Origin: JBJXFK01 sp046155505
GTDB taxonomy: Bacteria > Planctomycetota > Phycisphaerae > UBA1845 > Fen-1342
Assembly: GCA_046155505.1 (NCBI GenBank)
Contig: JBJXFK010000289.1
Span: 1 to 14,411 of the forward strand
Reading direction: 5' to 3'
DNA length: 14,411 nt
The notes beneath the pieces were generated by a model. The model worked only from the letters and a program-made list of their open reading frames with translations, did not search any database and was not told the origin of the DNA. The translations under genes and the position numbers were made by a program. Within the stretch, counting starts at the first letter, position 1. The number at the start of each line of letters is the position of its first letter. Positions 1 through 6,323 of the stretch are shown piece by piece.

Positions 1-57
1 AAGACGATTCAGCGCGCGATCGTGGTCAAGGGGCGGCTGGTGAATTTCATCATCTAA
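1..57 (+). CDS. C-terminal end of an unidentified protein (partial)
   Basis: An open frame from the first base reads KTIQRAIVVKGRLVNFII and ends at a TAA. Only 18 residues are in the window, with a basic, beta-rich character. The tail is too short to assign a family. It converges on the VKOR-DsbA gene; the 117 bp between them hold no convincing terminator with a T-run. Confidence 0.5.
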   Translation, partial: KTIQRAIVVKGRLVNFII

Positions 58-174
58 AGCCGATATGACCCGGTCTCAGGTGCCGACCTGCGCTGTGCCC
101 ACCCCGGTGATCGATCCGAAATAAGTGACAATTCGTCGGCATTTCCCCAGCGTCGCGAACGAGCCATCGTCACG

Positions 175-1470
175 TCAGCGTTTTTGCATTTCGTTGATCA
201 CCGGCAGCAGTTTGTCGAATGCGTCGGTCGTGCGCCACTGATCAAAGCGGCGACCGTTGACGAATAGCACCGGCACAGCCTCGACGCCGAGCGACTTGCC
301 GAGCGCGGTGTCGTCGTTGATTGGCGCGAGTGCTTCGGGTGAGTTGATCGCGGCTTTGAACTTCGTTGGGTCGATGCCGCAAGTGCGTGCCCATTCGTCG
401 ATGTATTGCGGGGCGATCTCACGCTGGCGTTGATAGAGCACGCCGCGCAGCGTGCGTGCGGCGTCGGTGCCGCCCACAATTCGTGCGGCTTCATAGGCAC
501 GCGCGGCGAGGCAGGCTGAACCGTGCGCCGTGCGCTTTGCGTGCGGGTTGCACGATTGATCGAGCGGATAATGCTTGAAATGCACGCAATAGGTCTGCGG
601 CTCGCGGGTGGCAAGGTCGGTCAATATCGTGCGAAGCTGCTTGCACACTGAGCATTCGAAATCGACGAAAGCGACGAGCGTGAGCTGCGCGTCGGCGTTG
701 CCGAGGCTGGGTGGTTCATCGCCGAGAGGAACTTCGACGAGCGGCTGCGACGTGTACTTGATTGCGATGTACTGCGGATCACCGATGATTCTTTCGTACT
801 CGCGAGACATCTGGTTTGCGGAGGCGGAAACGAAAATCAGCAGCGCGTACGTCGGAAAGAGCATCAGCGCGAGCAGGCCGCAGGTCGCACCGGCGGCGGC
901 AAGGTTGTGATGCGGATAAATCGGCTCGGCGCTTCGCCGGCGAGTCCACGGAAACGACGCGAGCGCGAGCATGACGATTACCGCGTTTAATGCATGCACC
1001 CAGACGCAGCCGATGCACCATCTGCCCAGGACCGATGACATGATGTTAATGGAATAGAGCGATTGAAACCCGCCGTAGAGTACGAGCAGCGTCACCGGAA
1101 TCGCCCATGCCCAGCGGCGCGGATGGACGCGTCCGACAAACAGAAACCACAAGCCGACGGCCGTGAAGTACGCCGCTCCGAGCGCGGCAAGCGGGACGCG
1201 CGGGGCATTGGGGTTTGAGCCGATCGACACAGACGCCCAAGAGGACGCGAGAACGGACGAACAATCGGTCACAGCGTCGGCAGCCGGATTGCATTGTGCG
1301 GCGAGAATCGGGTTGGTCGCCGCGATGCCCATGCCGATGCGCCACAGGTCGATGCTCAACCACCAGCCGGCGGCACAGAGCAGCACGATCGCCCCGTCGA
1401 GCCAGGCGCTGGACCGGCGGCGGATCGGCGATTGTTGCGCGGCGGGCGTCGCTTCGGGGACGCCGCTCAT
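175..1470 (-). CDS. VKOR-DsbA fusion: disulfide-forming membrane oxidoreductase
   Basis: The protein (431 aa from the ATG at 1470) joins a vitamin K epoxide reductase domain to a thioredoxin/DsbA domain. Residues 25-215 contain several membrane segments. The VKOR redox pair is C152-I-G-C155, and the loop cysteines are C60 and C70, followed by a conserved serine-rich stretch. Residues 245-431 form the thioredoxin fold, with C273-S-V-C276 and the cis-proline region AVP400. In known fusions the VKOR half passes electrons from the periplasmic DsbA-like half to quinone, so the likely role is oxidation of exported proteins. The open frame extends far upstream to 2169, but that part is antisense to clpS. 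I chose 1470 because the ATG overlaps the stop of the upstream 57-aa gene by 4 bp, which suggests translational coupling. All expected catalytic cysteines are present. Confidence 0.93.
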   Translation of the reverse strand: MSGVPEATPAAQQSPIRRRSSAWLDGAIVLLCAAGWWLSIDLWRIGMGIAATNPILAAQCNPAADAVTDCSSVLASSWASVSIGSNPNAPRVPLAALGAAYFTAVGLWFLFVGRVHPRRWAWAIPVTLLVLYGGFQSLYSINIMSSVLGRWCIGCVWVHALNAVIVMLALASFPWTRRRSAEPIYPHHNLAAAGATCGLLALMLFPTYALLIFVSASANQMSREYERIIGDPQYIAIKYTSQPLVEVPLGDEPPSLGNADAQLTLVAFVDFECSVCKQLRTILTDLATREPQTYCVHFKHYPLDQSCNPHAKRTAHGSACLAARAYEAARIVGGTDAARTLRGVLYQRQREIAPQYIDEWARTCGIDPTKFKAAINSPEALAPINDDTALGKSLGVEAVPVLFVNGRRFDQWRTTDAFDKLLPVINEMQKR

Positions 1471-1640
1471 TGCGATTTCTCGCTCTGCGCGACTTCGTTT
1501 AGGTAGGCCTGGAAATCGGCCATTTTGTATGAGATGAAGCAAAACGCGTGGTGCAGGGCGAGATATTCGATGTCTTCGCGGTCGCCCTCGGCTTCGTGGC
1601 GCAGTTCGTTGAGCTTGGCGAGGATGGGTTCGGCGCGCAT
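1467..1640 (-). CDS. 57-aa conserved-looking small protein, coupled to VKOR-DsbA
   Basis: A 57-aa protein starts MRAEPILAKLNELRHEAEG and ends EVAQSEKSQ. AGGAG lies about 7 bp before the ATG at 1640. Its TGA overlaps the ATG of the VKOR-DsbA gene (ATGA). The composition is charged and helix-forming, with no signal peptide and no membrane segment. There is one cysteine (C34) in the most hydrophobic part, AFCFISYKMADFQAYL. I do not recognise the family. The good ribosome binding site, the overlap and protein-like composition support a real gene. A role linked to the neighbouring disulfide enzyme is inference from position only. Confidence 0.7.
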   Translation of the reverse strand: MRAEPILAKLNELRHEAEGDREDIEYLALHHAFCFISYKMADFQAYLNEVAQSEKSQ

Positions 1641-1674
1641 GAGCGACTCCTGTCGGTTTGTCGGCGAGCGGCAT

Positions 1675-1702
1675 AGTATACGCGCAGGTTGTGCACCGTG
1701 AA
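1675..1702 (-). promoter_or_regulatory. Candidate promoter for the 57-aa/VKOR-DsbA operon
   Basis: Read on the minus strand, TTCACG (1697-1702) is followed after 16 bp by TATACT (1675-1680). The -10 matches the sigma-70 consensus at 5 of 6 positions and the -35 at 4 of 6. It lies 34 bp before the start codon at 1640. Confidence 0.4.
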
Positions 1703-1722
1703 TCCGGCGTCGCGCGCGTGGC

Positions 1723-1750
1723 TTGCTCGGCCGCGCGCGGCCGATATGAT
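1723..1750 (+). promoter_or_regulatory. Candidate promoter for clpS
   Basis: TTGCTC (1723-1728), a 16-bp spacer and TATGAT (1745-1750) resemble a sigma-70 promoter. A start near 1757 leaves a leader of about 37 bases to the ATG at 1794, which fits the ribosome binding site there. It is divergent from the promoter of the VKOR-DsbA pair. Confidence 0.35.
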
Positions 1751-1793
1751 GGACGGGATGCACTGAGGCCCGATGTCGGGCGGAGCCGGGCGA

Positions 1794-2117
1794 ATGGCGG
1801 AACCGAGGCAGGCAGGCGCGGTGGAAGCGCAGGCGGCGCGTCCACGCACTTCGCCGATGTGGAACATCGTGCTGCTGGATGACGATGACCACACGTACGA
1901 CTATGTGGTCGAGATGCTGTCGAAGCTGTTTCGGTTTTCGTCCGAGCGCGCGTTTCAACTGGCGGTCGAGGTGGACAAGACGGGTCGTGTCGTTGTCGAA
2001 ACCACCACGCGCGAGCGGGCCGAATTGAAACGCGAGCAGATTCAGTCGTTCGGCGCGGACTGGCGGCTGGATCGTTCGCAGGGTTCGATGACGGCGCAGA
2101 TCGAGCCGGTGACTTGA
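1794..2117 (+). CDS. clpS: ClpS-family ATP-dependent Clp protease adaptor
   Basis: The protein (107 aa) has a ClpS core from residue 23 to 105: WNIVLLDDDDHTYDYVVEML, then FQLAVEVDKTGR, TTTRERAELKREQI and a C-terminal SMTAQIEP strand. Known ClpS proteins bind substrates with N-terminal degrons and deliver them to ClpA or ClpC. The start at 1794 is chosen for GGAG at 1782-1785, 8 bp upstream. An in-frame ATG at 1773 adds 7 residues but has a weaker site only 4 bp away. Compared with E. coli ClpS by eye, pocket residue N34 aligns with D29, M40 with Y35 and H66 with D61. This acidic version matches my recollection of planctomycete ClpS proteins, so the substrate preference may differ from the classic one. 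No clp ATPase or protease gene lies in the window. Confidence 0.9.
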   Translation: MAEPRQAGAVEAQAARPRTSPMWNIVLLDDDDHTYDYVVEMLSKLFRFSSERAFQLAVEVDKTGRVVVETTTRERAELKREQIQSFGADWRLDRSQGSMTAQIEPVT

Positions 2118-2135
2118 ATTGAAATTGTGAAACTG

Positions 2136-2159
2136 CGCGCCGAACGAGTGGTCGGCGCG
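2136..2159 (+). terminator. Hairpin after clpS, possible weak terminator
   Basis: A perfect 8-bp inverted repeat, CGCGCCGA (2136-2143) and TCGGCGCG (2152-2159), encloses an 8-base loop 18 bp after the clpS stop. No T-run follows, only TTT at 2163-2165. It could reduce readthrough or sit in the leader of the next small gene. Confidence 0.3.
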
Positions 2160-2216
2160 GCATTTGCATCCCCCGACGGATCGCGATCGGCGAACGTCGA
2201 GTCTGAGGAGTGTTTC

Positions 2217-2324
2217 GTGAACAAAAAGGGCAAGCGAGCCGCTAAGAAGCATCGGAAGAGTGTGGACCGCAAGAAGCGCCGGGCGCGCGAGGGGCGGGCC
2301 AAGAAGAAGACGGCACGCGCCTAG
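2217..2324 (+). CDS. 35-aa highly basic protein, possibly ribosome-associated
   Basis: The GTG at 2217 is preceded by GAGGAG (2205-2210) at 6 bp, a strong ribosome binding site. The product has 35 residues: MNKKGKRAAKKHRKSVDRKK, then RRAREGRAKKKTARA. More than half are Lys or Arg, and there is no hydrophobic core. An upstream in-frame start at 2127 would give 65 aa but has no such site, and it would make the SD region coding. The KKxxRKxxxRKKRR pattern recalls very small basic ribosomal proteins (bTHX or the AURKAIP1/COX24-like group). That resemblance is only from memory. RNA or ribosome binding is the likely role, by inference from charge. Confidence 0.6.
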   Translation: MNKKGKRAAKKHRKSVDRKKRRAREGRAKKKTARA

Positions 2325-2325
2325 C

Positions 2326-2360
2326 GCGAGTATCGAGTAGCGAATAGCGAGTAGCGAGTG
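2326..2360 (+). repeat. Tandem heptamer array, GCGAGTA type, 5 units
   Basis: Five 7-bp units follow one another exactly: GCGAGTA, TCGAGTA, GCGAATA, GCGAGTA, GCGAGTG. The array begins 2 bases after the stop codon of the basic small protein. The rest of the 191-bp gap to the next gene shows no clear promoter, only a weak TAAGAT at 2448-2453. Confidence 0.85.
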
Positions 2361-2515
2361 GAAGACCGGGAGCCGATCGCTGCGCGTGATGGTGGCGTTC
2401 GGGACGGCATGGGGGGCGGCGGCCCTCCGCTGCTTTCGGCTCGGTCTAAGATGGCATTCGACCGGCGGCGGTGCTCCAGCGCGGCGGCCCTTCATGTTCA
2501 ACCATCGGAGCGTGC

Positions 2516-4822
2516 ATGCGTAGCGGCGCGGTCGGATTTTTCGCGGCGGTGGTCGTGCTCGCCGCAGCGGCGTTTGGCCAGACGGATCGGCGCAACCCGC
2601 CGCTGCTCGGCAGCGACTTCATGGTCGATCTTGCCCGCGACTATGCGCTGAGCGTCGGCGACAAACGGACCGCCGCCGATGCTGACGTGGTGCGAGCGCT
2701 ACTCGCGGCGGCGACGCGGCTCGAGGCGAAAGCGGCTGAGCCCTGGCGGCTGCGCTGCGAGCTGGAGGCGGTCGTCGGCGGGGTCGAGTCGATCGCCGGC
2801 CCGCTCGAAAAATACCTCGAACTCGACCCCGAACACGAAGTCGCGTTCGAGATTTTTCTGGAGATCGGCCCGCGCGCGATTCAACAGGTCGAAAAACGTC
2901 GCGAGTGGTTCGAGGCACAACTGACGAAATCGCTCTCGCCCGTGCAGCAGGCGATGGTGCATACCCGGCTCGCCGAAATTTCACTGCAACAGCTCGATCG
3001 CGCAGCGGCGGCGGAGCGACTCGACAAGGCCGCGACGCTTTGGCCGGCTAGTCCGGGGGCGGCGAAGCTGCGGCTGCAATTACTCAGCAATGATGCGAGC
3101 ACTTCGCAGAGACTCCTGCTGATTCTCTCGGCGCTATTGTTGCAGCCGCGCGATGCGCAGTTGGCCTGGGATGCCGGGCAGTTGCTGCATCAGGCGGGCG
3201 TGGTCGCCGATGCGCAGGTGTTTTTTGATCACGCGCTGCGGATGAACGCTGTGAGCGGCGCGGGAGCGGCACTGCCGATCGAGAAACTGAACCAGATCGC
3301 ATTGAATTTGCACGCACTCGGGCGCGTCGACGAGGCCGTTCGCTTGGCCGAGCGGGTACTCGACGCGAGTCCGGGATCGCTGTCGGCGCGAATGAATCTG
3401 CTTTGGATTCATCAGCATGGCGGTTCGGCCGCTCGCGCTCTCGACGTGAACCGCACGCTCGACGAGGCGGTCGCGTCGATCACCGATCTGGATGCGCTCG
3501 ACGTAAACGTGCTGGCGCAGGCGGCGTGGTATTACTGTGCATACGACAAAAATCCGCCGCCGCAACGCGTGCTGGCGATGGCTGCTGCCGTTTCGGCGCG
3601 GGTGACGAACGACGCATTCGCGCGGCGGCTCATGGGTTGGGCGCTGGCCATCAACGCGCGCGCCGACGAGGCAATCGCGATTTTGCGACCGATCGCACGC
3701 GACGACCCGTTCGCGGCCGCGGCGTTGGCAAAATTGCTGAAGCCGACCGACGAAGCGGCCGCGAGACAGGTGCTGGGCGAATTGCGCGTCCAGCCGATCA
3801 CAGGACTCGCGCGGACGGTGATCGATGAAGTGGGGCTGTCGTCGCCGACGAACATGCCCGCATCGGCACCGAGCGATATCGCCGACGTGCTGAAGGCATT
3901 TGACGGCTCGGTGCTCACATTTGATCAGGATCCGTCGCGGTTTCTCGACGTGACGGTTGAGTTCGAGGATCAGAACGTCGAGACCGCCGAGCCGTGGGTG
4001 GTGCTGATTACGTTTCGCAACCGCGGGTCGTTCCCGATCAGCTTCGGCCCCGACGGTTTGGTGAACGCAAGCATGCTGATGTCGTTTCTCGTCGAGGGCG
4101 ACAAGACGCGCGAGTATCCGGCGCTGTTCTCGATGCATCTTGATCGCGTGAAGAGCCTGATGCCGGGCGGGTCGTATCGCATTCGCCGCTCGGTCGATCT
4201 GGGGCCGTTGCGGCGGATGTCGCGCGGCACGCCGCAACGGATGCAACGTGTGACACTGACGGCGATCCTGGATGCGCAGTTGAACGATGCCGGCGCGTGG
4301 CAGGCTACGACGTTTGGGCAGATGGTGCGACCGGCGGTGACGGTGCGATTGCCGGTGTCGACTGCTGCGGCCGGGATTGAAGCATTGTTTCGAGGCGTTG
4401 CGGCGGGTGAGCGCGCGGCGCGCGCCGCGGCCGTCGAGTCGCTGGCGCAGCTTTTGGGCGAGGCGCAGCGGGCACGCGCGAAAGAACCGGCGTATCGGCG
4501 GACGGCGGTGCCCGAGACGCGGATCGAGGAAGCCCTCGCGAACATGCTGGCGATCGACGACGTTGACTTGCGCGTGCGGACGCTCGACGCGGTGATGACG
4601 TGCGGCCTCAACGCGCGGCTGGCGACGGGCGTGCGGCAATGCCTGGAGCATCGCGAGTGGGCGGTGCGCATGATGGCACTGCGGGTACTGGCGCGGCAGG
4701 GCGAATCGTTCGACATTGAGCTGGAGCGCGTGGCGAGCGACGACGCGGATGAGACGGTGCGCGCGATGGCGAAGGCACTTCTCGAGGTCGGCAAGGCGCG
4801 GCGCACGATGCAAGCCGAGTGA
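2516..4822 (+). CDS. Secreted TPR / beta domain / HEAT-like protein of unknown function
   Basis: The ATG at 2516 has GGAG 5 bp upstream and begins a signal peptide (MRSGAVGFFAAVVVLAAAAF, likely cut near residue 21). The next upstream ATG at 2471 lacks both features. The 768-aa product has three parts. Residues 40-420 are helical TPR-like repeats, for example a unit around LNQIALNLHALGRVDEAVRL. Residues 475-605 are beta-rich (VTVEFEDQNVETAEPWVVLI), an immunoglobulin-like or CARDB-like strand pattern by eye. Residues 619-755 are short helical repeats resembling HEAT repeats, for example WAVRMMALRVLARQGE. No lipobox and no catalytic motif was seen. It is probably an envelope scaffold, but I cannot name a family. 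A separate transcription unit is likely, with large gaps on both sides. Confidence 0.85.
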   Translation: MRSGAVGFFAAVVVLAAAAFGQTDRRNPPLLGSDFMVDLARDYALSVGDKRTAADADVVRALLAAATRLEAKAAEPWRLRCELEAVVGGVESIAGPLEKYLELDPEHEVAFEIFLEIGPRAIQQVEKRREWFEAQLTKSLSPVQQAMVHTRLAEISLQQLDRAAAAERLDKAATLWPASPGAAKLRLQLLSNDASTSQRLLLILSALLLQPRDAQLAWDAGQLLHQAGVVADAQVFFDHALRMNAVSGAGAALPIEKLNQIALNLHALGRVDEAVRLAERVLDASPGSLSARMNLLWIHQHGGSAARALDVNRTLDEAVASITDLDALDVNVLAQAAWYYCAYDKNPPPQRVLAMAAAVSARVTNDAFARRLMGWALAINARADEAIAILRPIARDDPFAAAALAKLLKPTDEAAARQVLGELRVQPITGLARTVIDEVGLSSPTNMPASAPSDIADVLKAFDGSVLTFDQDPSRFLDVTVEFEDQNVETAEPWVVLITFRNRGSFPISFGPDGLVNASMLMSFLVEGDKTREYPALFSMHLDRVKSLMPGGSYRIRRSVDLGPLRRMSRGTPQRMQRVTLTAILDAQLNDAGAWQATTFGQMVRPAVTVRLPVSTAAAGIEALFRGVAAGERAARAAAVESLAQLLGEAQRARAKEPAYRRTAVPETRIEEALANMLAIDDVDLRVRTLDAVMTCGLNARLATGVRQCLEHREWAVRMMALRVLARQGESFDIELERVASDDADETVRAMAKALLEVGKARRTMQAE

Positions 4823-4839
4823 ACTGTGCAACGTTCAAG

Positions 4840-4867
4840 GTGCTCAGTGCTCAGTGCTCAGTGCTCA
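4840..4867 (+). repeat. Tandem heptamer array, GTGCTCA x4
   Basis: Four exact copies of GTGCTCA occupy 28 bp, starting 17 bp after the stop of the TPR/HEAT-like gene. The next bases, GCGATGA then GTGAACA, look like decayed units in the same 7-bp register. Together with the next array it fills much of the 441-bp gap 4823-5263. Confidence 0.9.
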
Positions 4868-4901
4868 GCGATGAGTGAACACTACCGGCAGCGGTGACGC
4901 A

Positions 4902-4978
4902 TTTTCCACTTTGAACTTTGCACTTCCCAGTTTGAACCCTGAACCCCGAACCCCGAACCCTGAACCCTGAACCCTGCG
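4902..4978 (+). repeat. Tandem heptamer array, CCCTGAA type, 11 graded units
   Basis: Eleven consecutive 7-bp units can be read without a break. The first are TTTTCCA, CTTTGAA, CTTTGCA, CTTCCCA and GTTTGAA. Then come CCCTGAA, two CCCCGAA and two CCCTGAA, ending CCCTGCG. The left units are diverged and the right ones nearly identical. A minus-strand open frame through it gives a GSGFRV-type heptapeptide, which I regard as an artefact of the 21-bp codon cycle. Confidence 0.85.
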
Positions 4979-5095
4979 GTTTCGCGCTTCGCCGATAACC
5001 ACCATTTCGGCTGTGTGCGTTGACGCGTTTGAGCCGATAGGGGTACAAAGCGGCACGCGCGGAGTTTGCGCGGGCTGCGAGTCGTCCAAAATGCT

Positions 5096-5181
5096 GCGCT
5101 GGGGGACAGGCCTCTGACCGGTCTTTCTTCGAAAGGTGCGTCGTGCGCAGAAAGACCGGTCAGAGACCGGTCACCCAGCGC
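5096..5181 (+). repeat. 33-bp inverted repeat with three GACCGGTC palindromes
   Basis: Arms 5096-5128 and 5149-5181 pair at 30 of 33 positions around a 20-base loop. The inner 16 bp (5113-5128 with 5149-5164) are perfect. The 8-bp palindrome GACCGGTC occurs at 5116-5123, 5154-5161 and 5165-5172. It lies 82 bp before the lipoprotein start, so it could be a regulatory site, a folded leader or a small non-autonomous mobile element. No target duplication was recognised. Confidence 0.85.
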
Positions 5182-5263
5182 GCGGTTCTCGCTCCTGCTT
5201 GATTCGAGTTGGCCGCAGCAGTTGAAATTCGGATTTCGTTCCCTCACCTGGCGAGGATGTGCG

Positions 5264-6238
5264 ATGCGTCTGGCATGGATTTGCATAGTCATATTGCCGC
5301 TGCTCGGCGGGTGCGTCGTTCGCAATGAGATGGCGCGCGGGCATCTGAGCCGCGGCGAGCAGGCGCTTGAGTCAAAGGACTTCAACGTCGCGCTGGTCGA
5401 GTTTCAGCGGGCCGTGAAGCTCAACCCGCAACTCGCCGAGGCGCATTCGGGACTGGGGCAGGCGTTCAAGCAGGCCGGCGATCTGGAATCGGCGGCCGGC
5501 TCGCTCGAAACCGCGGTGCGGCTCGATCCGAAGGATTTCACGTCGATGTTCGAACTGGGCGAGGTCTATCGCCTGCTCGATCGCACGGCCCAGGCGGTGC
5601 GGGCGTATCTGCTCGCGTGCAAACTGCGGCCGCGCGATTTCGATCCGCATTTTCGACTGGCCGCGTGCTATCACCAGGCCGGCGAGCTGGACATGGCGAT
5701 CTCGACGTATGAAAACGCGCTGCGGCTCGATCCGCGGAGTGCGCACGGCTGGAGCAATCTGGGGGCGGCGTATGACGCGAAAGGCGAGTATTACAAGGCG
5801 ATCAACTCGTACAAGCGATCGCTGGAATGCGACGACGATCAGCCGATTGTGCTGGTGAATCTCGCGACGGTGTATCTGAATCAGGAGCGCTACGACGCGG
5901 CGCAGAAGACGCTCGAGGCGGCGCTGCGGGCGCAGCCGACGCTGTCGATTGCGCATGAGCGGCTTGGTTACTGCTACTGGCGAACGCAGCGGCTCGACCA
6001 ATCGGTGACGAGCTATCAGGAATCGATCAAGCTAAGCGATCGCAACGCGCGGGCGTTCGCCGGGCTGGGCGTGGTGCGAATGACGCAGTTTTTGAGTACG
6101 CCGGAGAAGATGGAGTTGCGCGAGGAAGCGGTGGAGGCGTGGCATCGCAGTCTGGAGATCGATCCGAATCAGCCGAAGCTGCGAGATTTGCTGGAGAAGT
6201 ATCGGATCAAGCGCGAGCAGCCGAAGGGGCTTGAGTAG
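5264..6238 (+). CDS. TPR-repeat lipoprotein
   Basis: The ATG at 5264 follows GAGGA (5253-5257) at 6 bp and opens a lipoprotein signal peptide, MRLAWICIVILPLLGGC, with lipobox LGGC ending at C17. The frame is open upstream to 5066, but that stretch is the inverted repeat and is rejected. The 324-aa product holds about eight TPR units from residue 26 to 310, for example LAEAHSGLGQAFKQAGDLES and SAHGWSNLGAAYDAKGEYYK. It should be lipid-anchored in the envelope and act as an interaction scaffold. PilF/PilW-type pilotins of type IV pili are also TPR lipoproteins, and an ATPase and a pseudopilin lie within 7 kb, but this protein is longer than they are and that role is inference. Confidence 0.9.
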   Translation: MRLAWICIVILPLLGGCVVRNEMARGHLSRGEQALESKDFNVALVEFQRAVKLNPQLAEAHSGLGQAFKQAGDLESAAGSLETAVRLDPKDFTSMFELGEVYRLLDRTAQAVRAYLLACKLRPRDFDPHFRLAACYHQAGELDMAISTYENALRLDPRSAHGWSNLGAAYDAKGEYYKAINSYKRSLECDDDQPIVLVNLATVYLNQERYDAAQKTLEAALRAQPTLSIAHERLGYCYWRTQRLDQSVTSYQESIKLSDRNARAFAGLGVVRMTQFLSTPEKMELREEAVEAWHRSLEIDPNQPKLRDLLEKYRIKREQPKGLE

Positions 6239-6243
6239 TGGTC

Positions 6244-6271
6244 AGGGTTCGGGGTTCGGGGTTCAGTGCTT
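6244..6271 (+). repeat. Tandem heptamer array, RGGGTTC type, 4 units
   Basis: AGGGTTC, GGGGTTC, GGGGTTC and AGTGCTT follow one another in 7-bp register, starting 6 bases after the stop of the TPR lipoprotein. The first three units are the reverse complement of the units at 4934-4975. The fourth differs by one base from the AGTGCTC reading of the array at 4840-4867. Confidence 0.75.
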
Positions 6272-6311
6272 GGGTGCCGCGGGCTGCGCGCTGCGGTGAG
6301 ATTGACCGCGT

Positions 6312-6317
6312 TATCAT
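6312..6317 (+). promoter_or_regulatory. -10-like hexamer 6 bp before trmJ start
   Basis: TATCAT matches the -10 consensus at 5 of 6 positions and ends exactly 6 bp before the GTG at 6324. There is no Shine-Dalgarno there. Transcription would begin at or very near the start codon, giving a leaderless message. No good -35 is present at 16-18 bp. Confidence 0.4.
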
Positions 6318-6323
6318 GTCGTC

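Noticed and set aside
58..174. Terminator between the first gene tail and VKOR-DsbA
   Set aside because: Only a 4-bp stem (AGGT-GCCG-ACCT) was seen, with no T-run.
1467..2501. Long minus-strand open frame extending the 57-aa gene upstream
   Set aside because: It runs antisense through clpS and the basic small gene; the short form has a proper ribosome binding site at its ATG.
3134..4831. 565-aa minus-strand open frame
   Set aside because: Antisense to the TPR/HEAT-like gene; rich in His and Arg, with no domain pattern, as expected for a shadow frame in GC-rich DNA.
4840..4978. CRISPR array
   Set aside because: The repeat units are 7 bp with no spacers, and no cas genes are present.
4851..5048. 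Minus-strand open frame with GSGFRV-type heptapeptide repeats
   Set aside because: The peptide repeat is a direct product of 7-bp units read three at a time; no ribosome binding site and no protein-like remainder.
5096..5181. Insertion sequence ends
   Set aside because: Only 20 bp separate the arms, no transposase gene is present, and no target duplication was recognised.
5066..5263. N-terminal extension of the TPR lipoprotein
   Set aside because: It translates an inverted repeat, and would bury the lipoprotein signal peptide that starts at 5264.
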